From Allobosea sp. Root381 (lineage in GTDB: Bacteria; Pseudomonadota; Alphaproteobacteria; Rhizobiales; Beijerinckiaceae), in assembly GCF_001429395.1 (NCBI RefSeq), contig NZ_LMJT01000001.1, positions 212,739-276,738 on the forward strand: 64,000 nt of DNA, written 5' to 3'. The translations under genes were made by a program, and so were the position numbers. The notes below the pieces were generated by a model that saw only the letters and a list, made by a program, of their open reading frames with translations, ran no database searches and was not told the origin of the DNA. Of this stretch, positions 10,120-18,747 are shown one piece after another (position 1 is the stretch's first letter; each line of letters opens with the position of its first letter).

Positions 10120-11202
10120 ATGACCTCCATCATCACGCGCCGCAGGTTCAATTTCGGCGCCGGTGCCGCGGCCGCCACACTGCCGCTGATCGGCAGCGGC
10201 GCGCGCGCCCAGGCGCCGCTGGGCGTCGGCTTCATCTATGTCGGCCCGGTCGGCGACCATGGCTGGAGCTGGACCCATGACCAGGGCCGGCTGGCGCTGG
10301 AGAAGGAATTCGGCGCCAAGGTCAAGACCAGCTTCATCGAGAACGTCGCCGAGGGCCCCGACGCCGCGCGCGCGCTGCGCCAGCTGGCGCAGGCGAACAA
10401 CCAGCTGATCTTCGCGACCTCCTTTGGCTTCATGAACTCGGCCGTGCAGGTCGCCAAGCAATTCCCGAAGCTCAAATTCGAGCATGCGACCGGCTATCAG
10501 CGCGCCGAGAACCTCGCGACCTACAATGCCCGCTTCTATGAGGGCCGCGCCGTGATCGGCACCATCGCCGGGCACATGTCGAAATCGGGCCAGGCCGGCT
10601 ACATCGCCTCCTTCCCGATCCCGGAAGTGGTGATGGGCATCAACGCCTTCACGCTGGCCGCCCGCAAGGTGAACCCCAACTTCAAGACCAAGGTGATCTG
10701 GGCCTCGACCTGGTACGATCCGGCCAAGGAGGCCGACGCGGCCAAGGCGCTGATCGACCAGGGGGCGGACGTGATCACCCAGCACACCGACAGCCCCGCC
10801 GCTCTGCAGGCGGCCGAGCAGCGCGGCGTCTTCGCCTTCGGGCAGGCCTCCGACATGAAGGCCTTCGCGCCCAAGGCGCATCTGACCGCGATCGTCGACG
10901 ACTGGTCGGGTTACTACATCAAGCGCGTCAAGGAGGTCATGGACGGCAGCTGGAAGTCCGGCGACGTCTGGGGCGGCATCAAGGACGGTATGGTCAAGAT
11001 CGCGCCCTACAACGACGCGGTGACGCCGGCGGCCCGCGCCGCGGCCGACGAGGTCCAGAAGGGCATTGTGGCCGGCACGCTCCACCCCTTCACCGGCGAA
11101 CTCAAGGACCAGAAGGGCGTGGTGCGCCTCAAGGCCGGGGAGACGGCTTCCGACGAGATGCTGTCCAAGATGGACTGGTATGTGGATGGCGTGCAGGCCT
11201 GA
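10120..11202 (+). CDS. BMP-family periplasmic binding protein, Tat signal
   Basis: Substrate-binding protein of the BMP/Med/TmpC family (PF02608), which binds nucleosides or purines. The 360 residues begin with a twin-arginine signal (RRRFNFGAGAAAATLPLI, cleavage near ARAQA), so it is probably exported folded. The mature part has GFIYVGPVGDHGW, EGPDAARALRQL and the later DWSGYYIKRVKEVMDG segment typical of the family. The ribosome site GGGAGAGA lies just ahead of ATG 10120. Last gene of the purine importer operon; a family-B palindrome begins 11 bases after the stop. Confidence 0.9.
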   Translation: MTSIITRRRFNFGAGAAAATLPLIGSGARAQAPLGVGFIYVGPVGDHGWSWTHDQGRLALEKEFGAKVKTSFIENVAEGPDAARALRQLAQANNQLIFATSFGFMNSAVQVAKQFPKLKFEHATGYQRAENLATYNARFYEGRAVIGTIAGHMSKSGQAGYIASFPIPEVVMGINAFTLAARKVNPNFKTKVIWASTWYDPAKEADAAKALIDQGADVITQHTDSPAALQAAEQRGVFAFGQASDMKAFAPKAHLTAIVDDWSGYYIKRVKEVMDGSWKSGDVWGGIKDGMVKIAPYNDAVTPAARAAADEVQKGIVAGTLHPFTGELKDQKGVVRLKAGETASDEMLSKMDWYVDGVQA

Positions 11203-11212
11203 GGTCGCAAGA

Positions 11213-11307
11213 GCGTCATGGTCGGGCTTGACCCGACCATCTCGGATCCAGTGCCTTCCGGTCAGGAGATTCTCGGGTCTGCGCTTCGCTACGCCCGAGA
11301 ATGACGC
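11213..11307. repeat. Family-B palindromic element
   Basis: Two inverted-repeat modules: GTCGGGCTTGACCCGAC in the left half, and the outer ends GCGTCATGGTCGGG and CCCGAGAATGACGC. It lies directly after the BMP binding-protein gene and could act as a transcription attenuator or 3'-end stabiliser. Confidence 0.7.
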
Positions 11308-11349
11308 GCTTTTCTCGACGTCTCGTATTCTCGCAAAGCCCCTTGCAGA

Positions 11350-11367
11350 TATTTTAAGCTTGAAACA
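11350..11367. promoter_or_regulatory. Near-palindromic operator candidate upstream of the LIV-type operon
   Basis: TATTTTAAGCTTGAAACA matches 16 of 18 positions of the perfect palindrome in front of the PhzS-like monooxygenase (18482-18499). It lies 85 bases upstream of the binding-protein start, where a promoter is expected. The size and symmetry suit a dimeric MarR- or TetR-type regulator; no such regulator gene is in the window. Confidence 0.6.
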
Positions 11368-11451
11368 ATATGCCCCATCGCGCGGTCAAGGAGGTCGAGG
11401 GGACCCCTGCCGCGCCGTCGCTTTCTCGCTCGTCCCGGGAGGACAACCGAC

Positions 11452-12636
11452 ATGACGCTCAAATTCTCGCTTTCGCTCGGTGCCGGCCTGCTGGCTCTGG
11501 GCCTCGCCTCCGCTCAGTTCGCCTCGGCCCAGGCGCAGGAGCCGATCAAGATCGGCGTCGTCAGCGTGCTGACCGGCCCGGCTGCCGCGCTCGGCCAGCA
11601 GGTCCGCGACGGCTTCCAGCTCGCGGTCGACAAGAACGGCGGCAAGCTCGGCGGCGTGCCGGTGCAGATCACGGTGATCGACGACGAGCTGAAGCCGGAC
11701 GTCGCCGTCACCAAGGTGAAGAGCTATGTCGAATCCGCCAAGGCGGACTTCGTCGTCGGCCCGGTCTTCTCCAACATCCTCGGCGCCATCGCCAAGCCGG
11801 TGCTGGATTCGGGCGCGATCCTGATCAGCCCCAATGCCGGCCCCTCGACCATGGCCGGCAAGGGCTGCCACCAGAACTTCTTCGTCACCTCCTACCAGAA
11901 CGACCAGGTCCACGAGGTGCTGGGCAAATACGCACAGGACCAGGGCTACAAGCGCGCCTACATCATCGCGCCGAACTATCAGGCGGGTAAGGACTCGCTC
12001 GCCGGCTTCAAGCGCTACTTCAAGGGCGAGGTCGTCGACGAGGTCTATGCGCCGCTGACCTCGATGGATTTCGCCTCCGACCTCGCCAAGATCGCCTCGA
12101 CCAAGCCGGACGTCGTCTTCGCCTTCCTGCCCGGCGGCCTCGGCGTCAACTTCGTCAAGCAGTGGTCGCAGGCCGGTTTGCAGGGGAAGATTCCGTTCCT
12201 GTCCGCCTTCACGGTCGATGAATCGACGTTGCCGGCGCAGCAGGATGCGGCGGTTGGCCTGTTCGGCGGCATGACCTGGGCGCCGAACATGGACAACCCG
12301 CAGACGAAGGAGTTCGTCGCGGCCTATGAGGCGGCCTACAAGATCGTGCCCGGCTCCTACGCCCAGCAGGCCTATGACGCGGCGATGCTGATCGACTCCG
12401 CCGTCAAGGCGGCCGGCGGCACGGGCGACAAGGACAAGCTGCGCGCCGCGATCAAGAAGGCGGACTTCACCTCGCTGCGCGGCAAGTTCAAGTTCAACAC
12501 CAACGGCTATCCGATCCAGGATTTCTACCTCGTCAAGGTCGCCAAGCGGCCGGACGGCAAGTTCCAGACCGAGATCGCCGAGAAGGTGTTCACGGATTAC
12601 GCCGATCCGCATGCGAAGGATTGCGGGCTGAAGTGA
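11452..12636 (+). CDS. LIV/aromatic-acid type ABC periplasmic binding protein
   Basis: Type I periplasmic binding protein (Peripla_BP_6 family) of 394 residues with a Sec signal peptide ending near ASAQAQE. The mature protein starts PIKIGVVSVLTGPAAALGQQ, then has DDELKPDVAVTKVK and KGCHQNFFVTSY. Relatives of this subgroup bind branched-chain amino acids or aromatic acids (benzoate, hydroxybenzoate). The monooxygenase and cupin nearby favour an aromatic compound here, by inference. First gene of a five-gene ABC importer; the ribosome site GGGAGGAC precedes ATG. Confidence 0.9.
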   Translation: MTLKFSLSLGAGLLALGLASAQFASAQAQEPIKIGVVSVLTGPAAALGQQVRDGFQLAVDKNGGKLGGVPVQITVIDDELKPDVAVTKVKSYVESAKADFVVGPVFSNILGAIAKPVLDSGAILISPNAGPSTMAGKGCHQNFFVTSYQNDQVHEVLGKYAQDQGYKRAYIIAPNYQAGKDSLAGFKRYFKGEVVDEVYAPLTSMDFASDLAKIASTKPDVVFAFLPGGLGVNFVKQWSQAGLQGKIPFLSAFTVDESTLPAQQDAAVGLFGGMTWAPNMDNPQTKEFVAAYEAAYKIVPGSYAQQAYDAAMLIDSAVKAAGGTGDKDKLRAAIKKADFTSLRGKFKFNTNGYPIQDFYLVKVAKRPDGKFQTEIAEKVFTDYADPHAKDCGLK

Positions 12637-12643
12637 GCCTTTT

Positions 12644-12720
12644 CGTCATTCTCGGGCGAAGCGTAGCGCAGACCCGAGAATCTCTTTACTGAGATGCTCG
12701 GGTCGAGCCCGAGCATGACG
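12644..12720. repeat. Family-B palindromic element between binding-protein and permease genes
   Basis: Outer ends CGTCATTCTCGGGCGAAGCG and CGAGCCCGAGCATGACG, with internal inverted copies of CTCGGG/CCCGAG. It fills almost the entire gap between the LIV-type binding-protein gene and livH. Confidence 0.75.
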
Positions 12721-12731
12721 GGCGATATGAC

Positions 12732-13658
12732 ATGACCACCGGCCTCCTCATCGTCCAGCTCCTGAACGGCCTCCAGCTCGGCATCCTGCTGTTCCTGGTC
12801 GCGGCCGGGTTGACGCTCGTCTTCGGCGTGATGGACTTCATCAACCTGGCGCATGGCGTGCAGTACATGCTCGGCGCCTATCTGGCGGTGACCTTCGTCT
12901 CGCTGACCGGGAGCTTCGTACTCGGGCTCGTGCTGGCGCTGGCGGCCGCGCTGGTGATCGGGCTCGCGCTCGAATTCCTGGTGTTCCGGCATCTCTACGA
13001 ACGGAACCATCTCGACCAGGTGCTCGCGACCTTCGGGCTCATCCTGCTGCTCAACCAGGGCGTGAAGATCGTCTGGGGCGCGGCGCCCCTCTCCGTGCCT
13101 GTGCCCGAATTCCTCGCCGGCAATGTCGCGTTGCTCGACGGAATCCTCTACCCGACCTATCGCTTCGCGCTGATCGGGTCAGGCCTCGCGGTCGGCGCGC
13201 TGCTCTGGTTCATCGTCGAGAAGACGCGCACCGGCATGCTGCTGCGGGCCGGCGCCTCGAACGCCCCCATGGTCTCGGCGCTCGGCGTCGACATCAACAA
13301 GCTCTTCATGATCGTCTTCGCCTTCGGCACCATGCTCGCGGCCTTCGCGGGTGCCATGGCGGCACCGATCCTCTCGGTCGAACCCGGCATGGGCGACAAC
13401 ATCCTGATCCTCGCCTTCGTCGTCATCGTGGTCGGCGGCATCGGCTCGATCCGCGGTGCCTTCGTCGGCGCGCTCATCGTCGGGCTCGTCGACACGCTTG
13501 GCCGCTCCTTCATGAACGACCTGCTGCGCCTGTTCATGAGCGCGCCCTCCGCCCGGGCGGCAGGCGCAGCGCTGTCCTCGATGCTGATCTATCTGGTGAT
13601 GGCGATCGTGCTCTATGTCCGGCCCGAGGGGCTGCTGCCGGCGAAGGGGCGCGCATGA
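12732..13658 (+). CDS. livH: LIV-type ABC permease LivH
   Basis: Inner-membrane permease of the branched-chain/aromatic acid importer family (BPD_transp_2), 308 residues, about eight helices. Conserved features include FGVMDFINLAHGVQYMLGAY near the N-terminus and the cytoplasmic coupling segment LRAGASNAPMVSALGVDI. The last four bases (ATGA) overlap the livM start, showing translational coupling. Substrate follows that of the binding protein at 11452. Confidence 0.93.
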   Translation: MTTGLLIVQLLNGLQLGILLFLVAAGLTLVFGVMDFINLAHGVQYMLGAYLAVTFVSLTGSFVLGLVLALAAALVIGLALEFLVFRHLYERNHLDQVLATFGLILLLNQGVKIVWGAAPLSVPVPEFLAGNVALLDGILYPTYRFALIGSGLAVGALLWFIVEKTRTGMLLRAGASNAPMVSALGVDINKLFMIVFAFGTMLAAFAGAMAAPILSVEPGMGDNILILAFVVIVVGGIGSIRGAFVGALIVGLVDTLGRSFMNDLLRLFMSAPSARAAGAALSSMLIYLVMAIVLYVRPEGLLPAKGRA

Positions 13659-14638
13659 GCAGCGCCGACGCAGCGGCGGCGATTCCGGCTCCGACCCGTC
13701 GCCGGCCGGTCATCGCCATCATCCTCTTCGCCCTGCTGGCGCTGCTGCCGGTCGCGGTGTCGCTCGGCCTGCCCCCGCACTGGCTGACGCTGCTGACGCG
13801 CGCGATGATCTTCGCCATAGCGGCGCTCTCGCTCGACCTGATCCTCGGCGTGGGCGGGCTCGTCTCCTTCGGCCATGCCGCCTTCGTCGGCATCGGGGCC
13901 TATGCCACCGGCATCATGATCACCGAGGGGCAGACCGAGACGCTGCTGATCCTGCCGGTGGTGGTGCTGCTCTGCGCGCTGTTCGGAGCGGTCACGGGCG
14001 CCGTCTCGCTGCGCACGCGCGGCGTGACCTTCATCATGATCACGCTCGCCTTCGGGCAGATGGTCTATTTCCTGGCGCAGGCGCTGTCGGCCTATGGCGG
14101 CGACGACGGGCTGACGCTCTACGAGCGCAGCACGCTCCTCGGCTTCGAGCCGTTCAAGAACCGGACCGGCTTCTACTACGTGGTCCTCGGCGTACTGATC
14201 GCCTGCTACGGCCTGATCAGCGTCATCGTCGCCTCGCGCTTCGGCCGCGCGCTGCGTGCAGCACGCGAGAACGCCACGCGGGTCGCCGTCACGGGCTTCC
14301 GCGTCAAGGGCATCCAGCTGCTGGCCTATGTGATCAGCGGCATGATCGCGGGGCTCTCCGGTTTCCTGCTCGCCAACCACACCGACTTCGTCAGCCCGGC
14401 CTTCATGTCCTGGCCGCGCTCGGGCGAGCTGATCTTCATGGTCGTGCTCGGCGGCGTCGGCTCGCTGCATGGCGCGATCATCGGAGCGATCGCCTTCCTC
14501 CTGACCGAAGACGTGCTTTCAGGGCTCACCGAGCATTGGAAGGTCATCTTCGGCCCGATGATCGTGCTGTTCGTGCTGTTCACGCATGGCGGGCTGGTCG
14601 GGCTGCTGCGCAAGTTGGGGCTCGGCCGTCATGACTGA
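13655..14638 (+). CDS. livM: LIV-type ABC permease LivM
   Basis: Second permease, 327 residues. It shows the LivM features LSLDLILGVGGLVSFGHAAF and the coupling segment RAARENATRVAVTGFRVKG, with about nine hydrophobic helices. It starts inside the livH stop and overlaps the livG start by eight bases, so livH-livM-livG are tightly coupled. The N-terminus carries a short Ala/Pro-rich cytoplasmic tail before the first helix. Confidence 0.93.
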   Translation: MSSADAAAAIPAPTRRRPVIAIILFALLALLPVAVSLGLPPHWLTLLTRAMIFAIAALSLDLILGVGGLVSFGHAAFVGIGAYATGIMITEGQTETLLILPVVVLLCALFGAVTGAVSLRTRGVTFIMITLAFGQMVYFLAQALSAYGGDDGLTLYERSTLLGFEPFKNRTGFYYVVLGVLIACYGLISVIVASRFGRALRAARENATRVAVTGFRVKGIQLLAYVISGMIAGLSGFLLANHTDFVSPAFMSWPRSGELIFMVVLGGVGSLHGAIIGAIAFLLTEDVLSGLTEHWKVIFGPMIVLFVLFTHGGLVGLLRKLGLGRHD

Positions 14639-15380
14639 GCCGGTCCTGGTCCTCGCCGGGCTGCAAAAGACCTTCGGTGCGCTGAAGGTCACCGACGGCG
14701 TCAGCCTCTCGGTCGCGCCCGGCGAACTCCATGCACTGATCGGCCCCAATGGCGCCGGCAAGACCACGCTGGTCCACCAGATTTCCGGGATGTTGCGCCC
14801 CGATACCGGCAGCATCAGCTTCCGCGGGCGCGACATCACCGCCCTGCCCCCGGAAAAGCGCGCCCGCGCCGGCCTCGCTCGCACCTTCCAGATCACCTCC
14901 ACGATTCCCTCCCTCTCCGTGCTGGAGAATGTCGCACTCGGCGTGCAGGCCCGTGCGGCGCATCCGCTCGCGCTGTTTCGCAATGCCGCGCATGACGAGA
15001 GCCTGAACGGCCCGGCCCGCGCGGCGATCGAGGCTGTCGGCCTGGCCGACCGTGCCCATGTCCTGGCCGGCAGCCTCTCGCATGGCGAGAAGCGCGCGCT
15101 CGAGATCGCCATGGCACTGACGCTGGAGCCCGCCGCTATCCTGCTCGACGAACCGCTCGCCGGCGTCGGGCGCGAGGAAGGCGAGCGGCTGATCGCGCTT
15201 CTGCGCAGCCTCAAGGGCCGCTACGCCATGCTGCTGGTCGAGCACGACATGGAGGCCGTCTTCGCGCTCGCCGACACGGTGAGCGTGCTGGTCTACGGCC
15301 GCGTCATTGCCTCGGGCAATCCGGCGACAGTCCGGGCGGACCCCGCCGTGCGCGAAGCCTATCTCGGTGAGGAGGGCTAG
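14631..15380 (+). CDS. livG: LIV-type ABC ATPase LivG
   Basis: ATP-binding subunit of 249 residues. Walker A GPNGAGKTT, signature LSHGEKRALEIAMAL and Walker B ILLDEPLAGVG are intact, followed by the switch histidine in LVEHDMEAV. ATG 14631 lies within the end of livM (8-base overlap) and gives the family start MTEPVLVLAGLQKTFG; an earlier in-frame start would only extend into livM. Pairs with LivF. Confidence 0.93.
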   Translation: MTEPVLVLAGLQKTFGALKVTDGVSLSVAPGELHALIGPNGAGKTTLVHQISGMLRPDTGSISFRGRDITALPPEKRARAGLARTFQITSTIPSLSVLENVALGVQARAAHPLALFRNAAHDESLNGPARAAIEAVGLADRAHVLAGSLSHGEKRALEIAMALTLEPAAILLDEPLAGVGREEGERLIALLRSLKGRYAMLLVEHDMEAVFALADTVSVLVYGRVIASGNPATVRADPAVREAYLGEEG

Positions 15381-15382
15381 CG

Positions 15383-16081
15383 ATGCTCGTCGTCGAAGGG
15401 CTCGATGCCGGCTATGGCGAGGCGCAGATCCTGTTCGGGGTCGACCTCTCGATCGCCGAGGGCGAGGTCGTGACGCTGCTGGGCCGCAACGGCATGGGCA
15501 AGACCACGACGATCCGCGCGATCATGGGCCTGATCCCGCCGCGGGCCGGGCGCGTCACCGTTGCGGGACGGGACCTCACGGGCGCCGCGCCGTTCCGCAT
15601 CGCGCAGTCCGGCATCGGCCTCGTGCCCGAGGGGCGGATGATCTTTCCGACGCTGTCGGTCGAGGAGAACCTGATCGCGACGGCGGCCAACCGCTTCGGC
15701 AAGCCGCGCTGGGACGTCGAGCGCATCTACGCCTTCTTCCCGCGCCTGAAGGAGCGCCGCGCCAACCGCGGCAACCAGCTCTCCGGCGGCGAGCAGCAGA
15801 TGCTGGCGATCGGCCGGGCGCTGATGACCAATCCGCGACTGACCATCCTCGACGAGGCGACCGAGGGGCTGGCGCCGATCATCCGCCAGGAGATCTGGTC
15901 CTGCCTCGCCGCGCTGAAGGCGGAGGGCGAGTCGATCCTGGTGATCGACAAGAACGTCGATGCGCTGGCAAAGATCGCCGACCGCCATGTCGTGCTGGAG
16001 AAGGGCCGCGTCGTCTGGCGCGGGACCAGCGACGACCTGCGCAGCGACCATGCGGTCAAGGACCGCTTCCTGCATTTCTAG
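15383..16081 (+). CDS. livF: LIV-type ABC ATPase LivF
   Basis: Second ATP-binding subunit, 232 residues. Walker A GRNGMGKTT, signature LSGGEQQMLAIGRAL and Walker B LTILDEATEGLAP are those of LivF proteins. The position after the Walker B, usually His in the D-loop/switch, reads VIDKNVDAL, as is common in LivF. It starts two bases after the livG stop and is followed after 18 bases by a cupin gene, which is therefore probably cotranscribed. Confidence 0.93.
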   Translation: MLVVEGLDAGYGEAQILFGVDLSIAEGEVVTLLGRNGMGKTTTIRAIMGLIPPRAGRVTVAGRDLTGAAPFRIAQSGIGLVPEGRMIFPTLSVEENLIATAANRFGKPRWDVERIYAFFPRLKERRANRGNQLSGGEQQMLAIGRALMTNPRLTILDEATEGLAPIIRQEIWSCLAALKAEGESILVIDKNVDALAKIADRHVVLEKGRVVWRGTSDDLRSDHAVKDRFLHF

Positions 16082-16099
16082 GTACGGAGAGGACAAGCC

Positions 16100-16558
16100 A
16101 TGAAGCCGCTGACAGCCGGGGTGACCCGGGCCAATGAAGGTCTCGACCAGATCAGCTGGAACATTCTCGGCCAGACCTATGTGCCGAAGACCCTCAGCGA
16201 GGATTCCTTCTCCTGGCACGCCACCTTCCCCCCCGGCACCTTCGTGCCGCCGCATATCCACACGACGCAGGACGAGTTCATCTACATGCTCGAGGGCCGG
16301 CTCGATCTCGTGCTCGACGGCGCCGAGAGCCACGCCCTGCCCGGCGACCTGATCCGGCTGCCGCGGAACGTCCCGCACGGGCTGTTCAACAAGAGCGACA
16401 CGACCGTGAAGTGCCTGTTCTGGGTCTCGCCGACCGCCCGCCTCTACGACCTGTTCTGGGGCATCCATTCGATGGCGAACCAGAACCCGGCCGATGTCGT
16501 GGCGCTCTCGGCCAAGCACGAGGTCGACTTCCTGCCGCCGCCGCCCGAAGGCGCCTGA
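16100..16558 (+). CDS. Cupin-domain protein
   Basis: Small single-domain cupin, 152 residues, cytoplasmic (no signal). The first cupin motif reads PPHIHTTQDEFIYMLEGRLD, supplying two His and one Glu metal ligands; the second, PGDLIRLPRNVPHGL, supplies the last His. All four ligands are present, so it is probably a metal-dependent dioxygenase, isomerase or sensor. Located 18 bases after livF behind AGAGGAC, so it looks like the last gene of the importer operon. The neighbouring flavin monooxygenase suggests a role in metabolising the imported substrate; the reaction cannot be assigned. Confidence 0.85.
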   Translation: MKPLTAGVTRANEGLDQISWNILGQTYVPKTLSEDSFSWHATFPPGTFVPPHIHTTQDEFIYMLEGRLDLVLDGAESHALPGDLIRLPRNVPHGLFNKSDTTVKCLFWVSPTARLYDLFWGIHSMANQNPADVVALSAKHEVDFLPPPPEGA

Positions 16559-16651
16559 ACGCGCGGCCGTTAAGGTTAAGCGAAGCTTAAAGCTGCGTCC
16601 GGTCGGTCCGCAGGCCATAACCATGGGGCAGCCGCGATTGCGCGGCGATGC

Positions 16652-17038
16652 ATGGACCGAGCCGGAACCGACGGGATGACGACGGAACGCGGCAAGACGC
16701 CTCGCCTGCGCAGCCTTCTGAGCGGGCGTGTCTCCTTCAACCAGCGCTGCTCGACGCTGGACTGCACCATCCGCAACCTCTCGGAGGGTGGCGCGATGCT
16801 TCTGCTCTCGGACGCCGTCGCGCTGCCCATCGCCTTCGATCTCGAGATCGCGCAGCGCCAGCGCAGCTATGCGGCGCGGGTGCGCTGGCGCGACGGCGAG
16901 CGCGTCGGCGTCGCCTTCGACGCGATACCGGAGGCGTCGGCTCCCGTGCCGCTCGATCTCGCGCGCCGCCTCAAGGCCTGCGAGCAGGACAATGCCCGGC
17001 TGAAATCCCGGATCTCACAGCTTACGGAAGCTGGCTGA
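16652..17038 (+). CDS. PilZ-domain protein
   Basis: A 128-residue protein with a PilZ fold: the central CTIRNLSEGGAMLLL carries the N-x-S-x-x-G half of the c-di-GMP motif, followed by alternating strands ending in VRWRDGERVGVAFD. The upstream RxxxR half of the motif is not clear (PRLRSLLSGR), so c-di-GMP binding is uncertain. The C-terminal 25 residues form a short helix. The start is ATG 16652 or ATG 16676. Apparently monocistronic, with no functional link to its neighbours visible. Confidence 0.75.
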   Translation: MDRAGTDGMTTERGKTPRLRSLLSGRVSFNQRCSTLDCTIRNLSEGGAMLLLSDAVALPIAFDLEIAQRQRSYAARVRWRDGERVGVAFDAIPEASAPVPLDLARRLKACEQDNARLKSRISQLTEAG

Positions 17039-17080
17039 GCTTCTCACGGCCGGCTTCGAACCGGCTCGACCGCGCCGGTT

Positions 17081-17199
17081 CCGTCATTGCGAGCGCAGCG
17101 AAGCAATCCAGGGGCGGCAGCGCTCTACGCCTCCTGGATTGCTTCGCGGAGCCTGCCCTTGGGATTGCCGAAGGCCAGGCCTGGGGCTCGCAATGGCGG
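17081..17199. repeat. Family-A palindromic element with a disrupted right arm
   Basis: The left arm CCGTCATTGCGAGCGCAGCG continues AAGCAATCCAGG. The right arm begins CCTGGATTGCTTCGC but is interrupted by about 35 bases containing their own inverted pair (TTGCCGAAGGCC) before ending CTCGCAATGGCGG. It lies between the convergent PilZ and monooxygenase genes. Confidence 0.7.
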
Positions 17200-17213
17200 A
17201 TCGGCGGTGGAGC

Positions 17214-18458
17214 TCAGCCCCTCCTGGCGAGTTGCTCACGGGCGAAGCCGGCCTTGCCGGCATAGGACTGCACGATCGCCTCGCGCCGAGCATAGCTCAT
17301 CACCCGCTCGACATCGTCGAAGCCGTTGGGTGCCAACTGCTCGACGGCGTCGATGACGCGCTCGGGCCCCCCGCGGCGGTTCAGCGCGACGATCTCCGCC
17401 GTCGCTGGCAGGCGCTGCGCCTCATAGGCCGCGAGCGCCTGGCGCGGATGCTCGGCCCGCACCAGCAGGTCGGCAAGGCAGCGCGCATCGAGGATCGCCT
17501 GGGACGCGCCGTTCGAGCCGACCGGATACATCGGATGGGCCGCGTCGCCGAGCAACGTCACGCGGCCATGGGTCCAGCGCGGCAGCGGGTCGCGGTCGCA
17601 CATCGGGTAGTCCCAGAAGCCGGGGCTGGCCTGGATCAGGGCGAGGATATCGACGCCGGGCACGGTGAAGCGGCGCGCAAAGGGCAGCACGTCCTCGAGC
17701 CGGCCCGGCTTCGACCAGGCTTCCTTCGGCGGCGGTTTGGCAGGATCGCCCGTTCGGACACAGACGACCCAGTTGGTCAGCTTTGTCTTCGGCGCCTGCC
17801 CCGCTGCGATCGGATAGAGCACCAGCTTGCCGGCCATGCCGCCGGCGATGATCATGCTCTCGCCGTCGAGGAAGGCCGGCCAGTCGCAGGCGCCGCGCCA
17901 CATCTGCACGCCGTTCCAGCTCGGCGGGCCCTGGTTCGGGAAGTAATGGGCGCGCACCGCGGAATGGATGCCGTCGGCCGCGATCAGGATGTCGCCGCGC
18001 GCGGTCTCGCCCGCCTCCCCCCGGCGGGAATCGACGAAATGCGCGGTGACGCCGCCATCGTCCTGAATGAAGCCCTGGAGCCGGCGGCCGCAGCGGAGCG
18101 CGTCCGGCCCGAGCCTTTCGATCACCGCATCGCGGATCAGGCTCTGCAGGCGCCCGCGATGGATCGAGAACTGCGGCGCCGCAAGCCCGGCATGCAGGCC
18201 GCGCGGTTCGTGCCAGACGGTCTGGCCGAAGCGGTTCATGTAGACGAGCTCGCGCGTGCGGATCGCCACCGCATCGAGCGCCGGCAGCAGGCCGAGCTCG
18301 GCGAGTTCCCGGATCGCGTGCGGGAGCGTGTTGATGCCGACGCCGACCTCCCGGATCTCCCCGGACTGCTCGTAGATCGTCGCGGCGATGCCGCGAGCAT
18401 GCAGCATGAGCGCGAGCGTCAGCCCGCCAATTCCGCCCCCGACGATGACAGCCTTCAT
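17214..18458 (-). CDS. PhzS-like FAD-dependent monooxygenase
   Basis: Class A flavoprotein monooxygenase, 414 residues, close in motif order to 5-methylphenazine-1-carboxylate 1-monooxygenase PhzS and salicylate-hydroxylase-type enzymes. It has the N-terminal dinucleotide fold VGGGIGGLTLALML, REVGVGINTLPHAIRELAEL, the substrate-side FSIHRGRLQSLIRDAV, ADGIHSAVRAHYFP, and the FAD motif LLGDAAHPMYPVGSNGASQA. ATG 18458 with GGGGAT upstream is preferred over TTG 18470. There are no phenazine genes nearby, so the substrate is probably another aromatic or N-heteroaromatic acid. A perfect 18-bp palindrome lies in its promoter. Confidence 0.88.
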   Translation of the reverse strand: MKAVIVGGGIGGLTLALMLHARGIAATIYEQSGEIREVGVGINTLPHAIRELAELGLLPALDAVAIRTRELVYMNRFGQTVWHEPRGLHAGLAAPQFSIHRGRLQSLIRDAVIERLGPDALRCGRRLQGFIQDDGGVTAHFVDSRRGEAGETARGDILIAADGIHSAVRAHYFPNQGPPSWNGVQMWRGACDWPAFLDGESMIIAGGMAGKLVLYPIAAGQAPKTKLTNWVVCVRTGDPAKPPPKEAWSKPGRLEDVLPFARRFTVPGVDILALIQASPGFWDYPMCDRDPLPRWTHGRVTLLGDAAHPMYPVGSNGASQAILDARCLADLLVRAEHPRQALAAYEAQRLPATAEIVALNRRGGPERVIDAVEQLAPNGFDDVERVMSYARREAIVQSYAGKAGFAREQLARRG

Positions 18459-18481
18459 ACCGATCCCCAAATCGCCCTTAT

Positions 18482-18499
18482 TATTTCAAGCTTGAAATA
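18482..18499. promoter_or_regulatory. Perfect 18-bp palindrome, operator candidate
   Basis: TATTTCAAGCTTGAAATA is a perfect inverted repeat centred 33 bases upstream of the monooxygenase start. Nearly the same site occurs at 11350-11367 ahead of the LIV-type importer. Its location over the likely promoter suggests repression relieved by the substrate or an intermediate. Confidence 0.7.
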
Positions 18500-18747
18500 T
18501 ACTGGTCCTCGCTGTCAATCGGAGCACCGAAACACGCTTCAACAGCCATATTTGTCACGCCTAGGCTGGGAACGAAGCCGTTTCCTGTGCGTATCTACCG
18601 CCGCAGGCATCGCCTTTCGACGATAGTCGTGGCAACTGGCCCAGTGGCGCCATGCGATATCCGACATCGGCGCTTCGTGAAGCAAGACCGAAACGAAGGC
18701 CGGCCCGGCGCACGACGCCACTACATCTCTCTCCCTAGGAGGATCCC

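Noticed and set aside
16576..16590. Small inverted repeat TTAAGC/GCTTAA after the cupin gene
   Set aside because: The six-base AT-rich stem with a three-base loop and no T-run is too weak to call a terminator.
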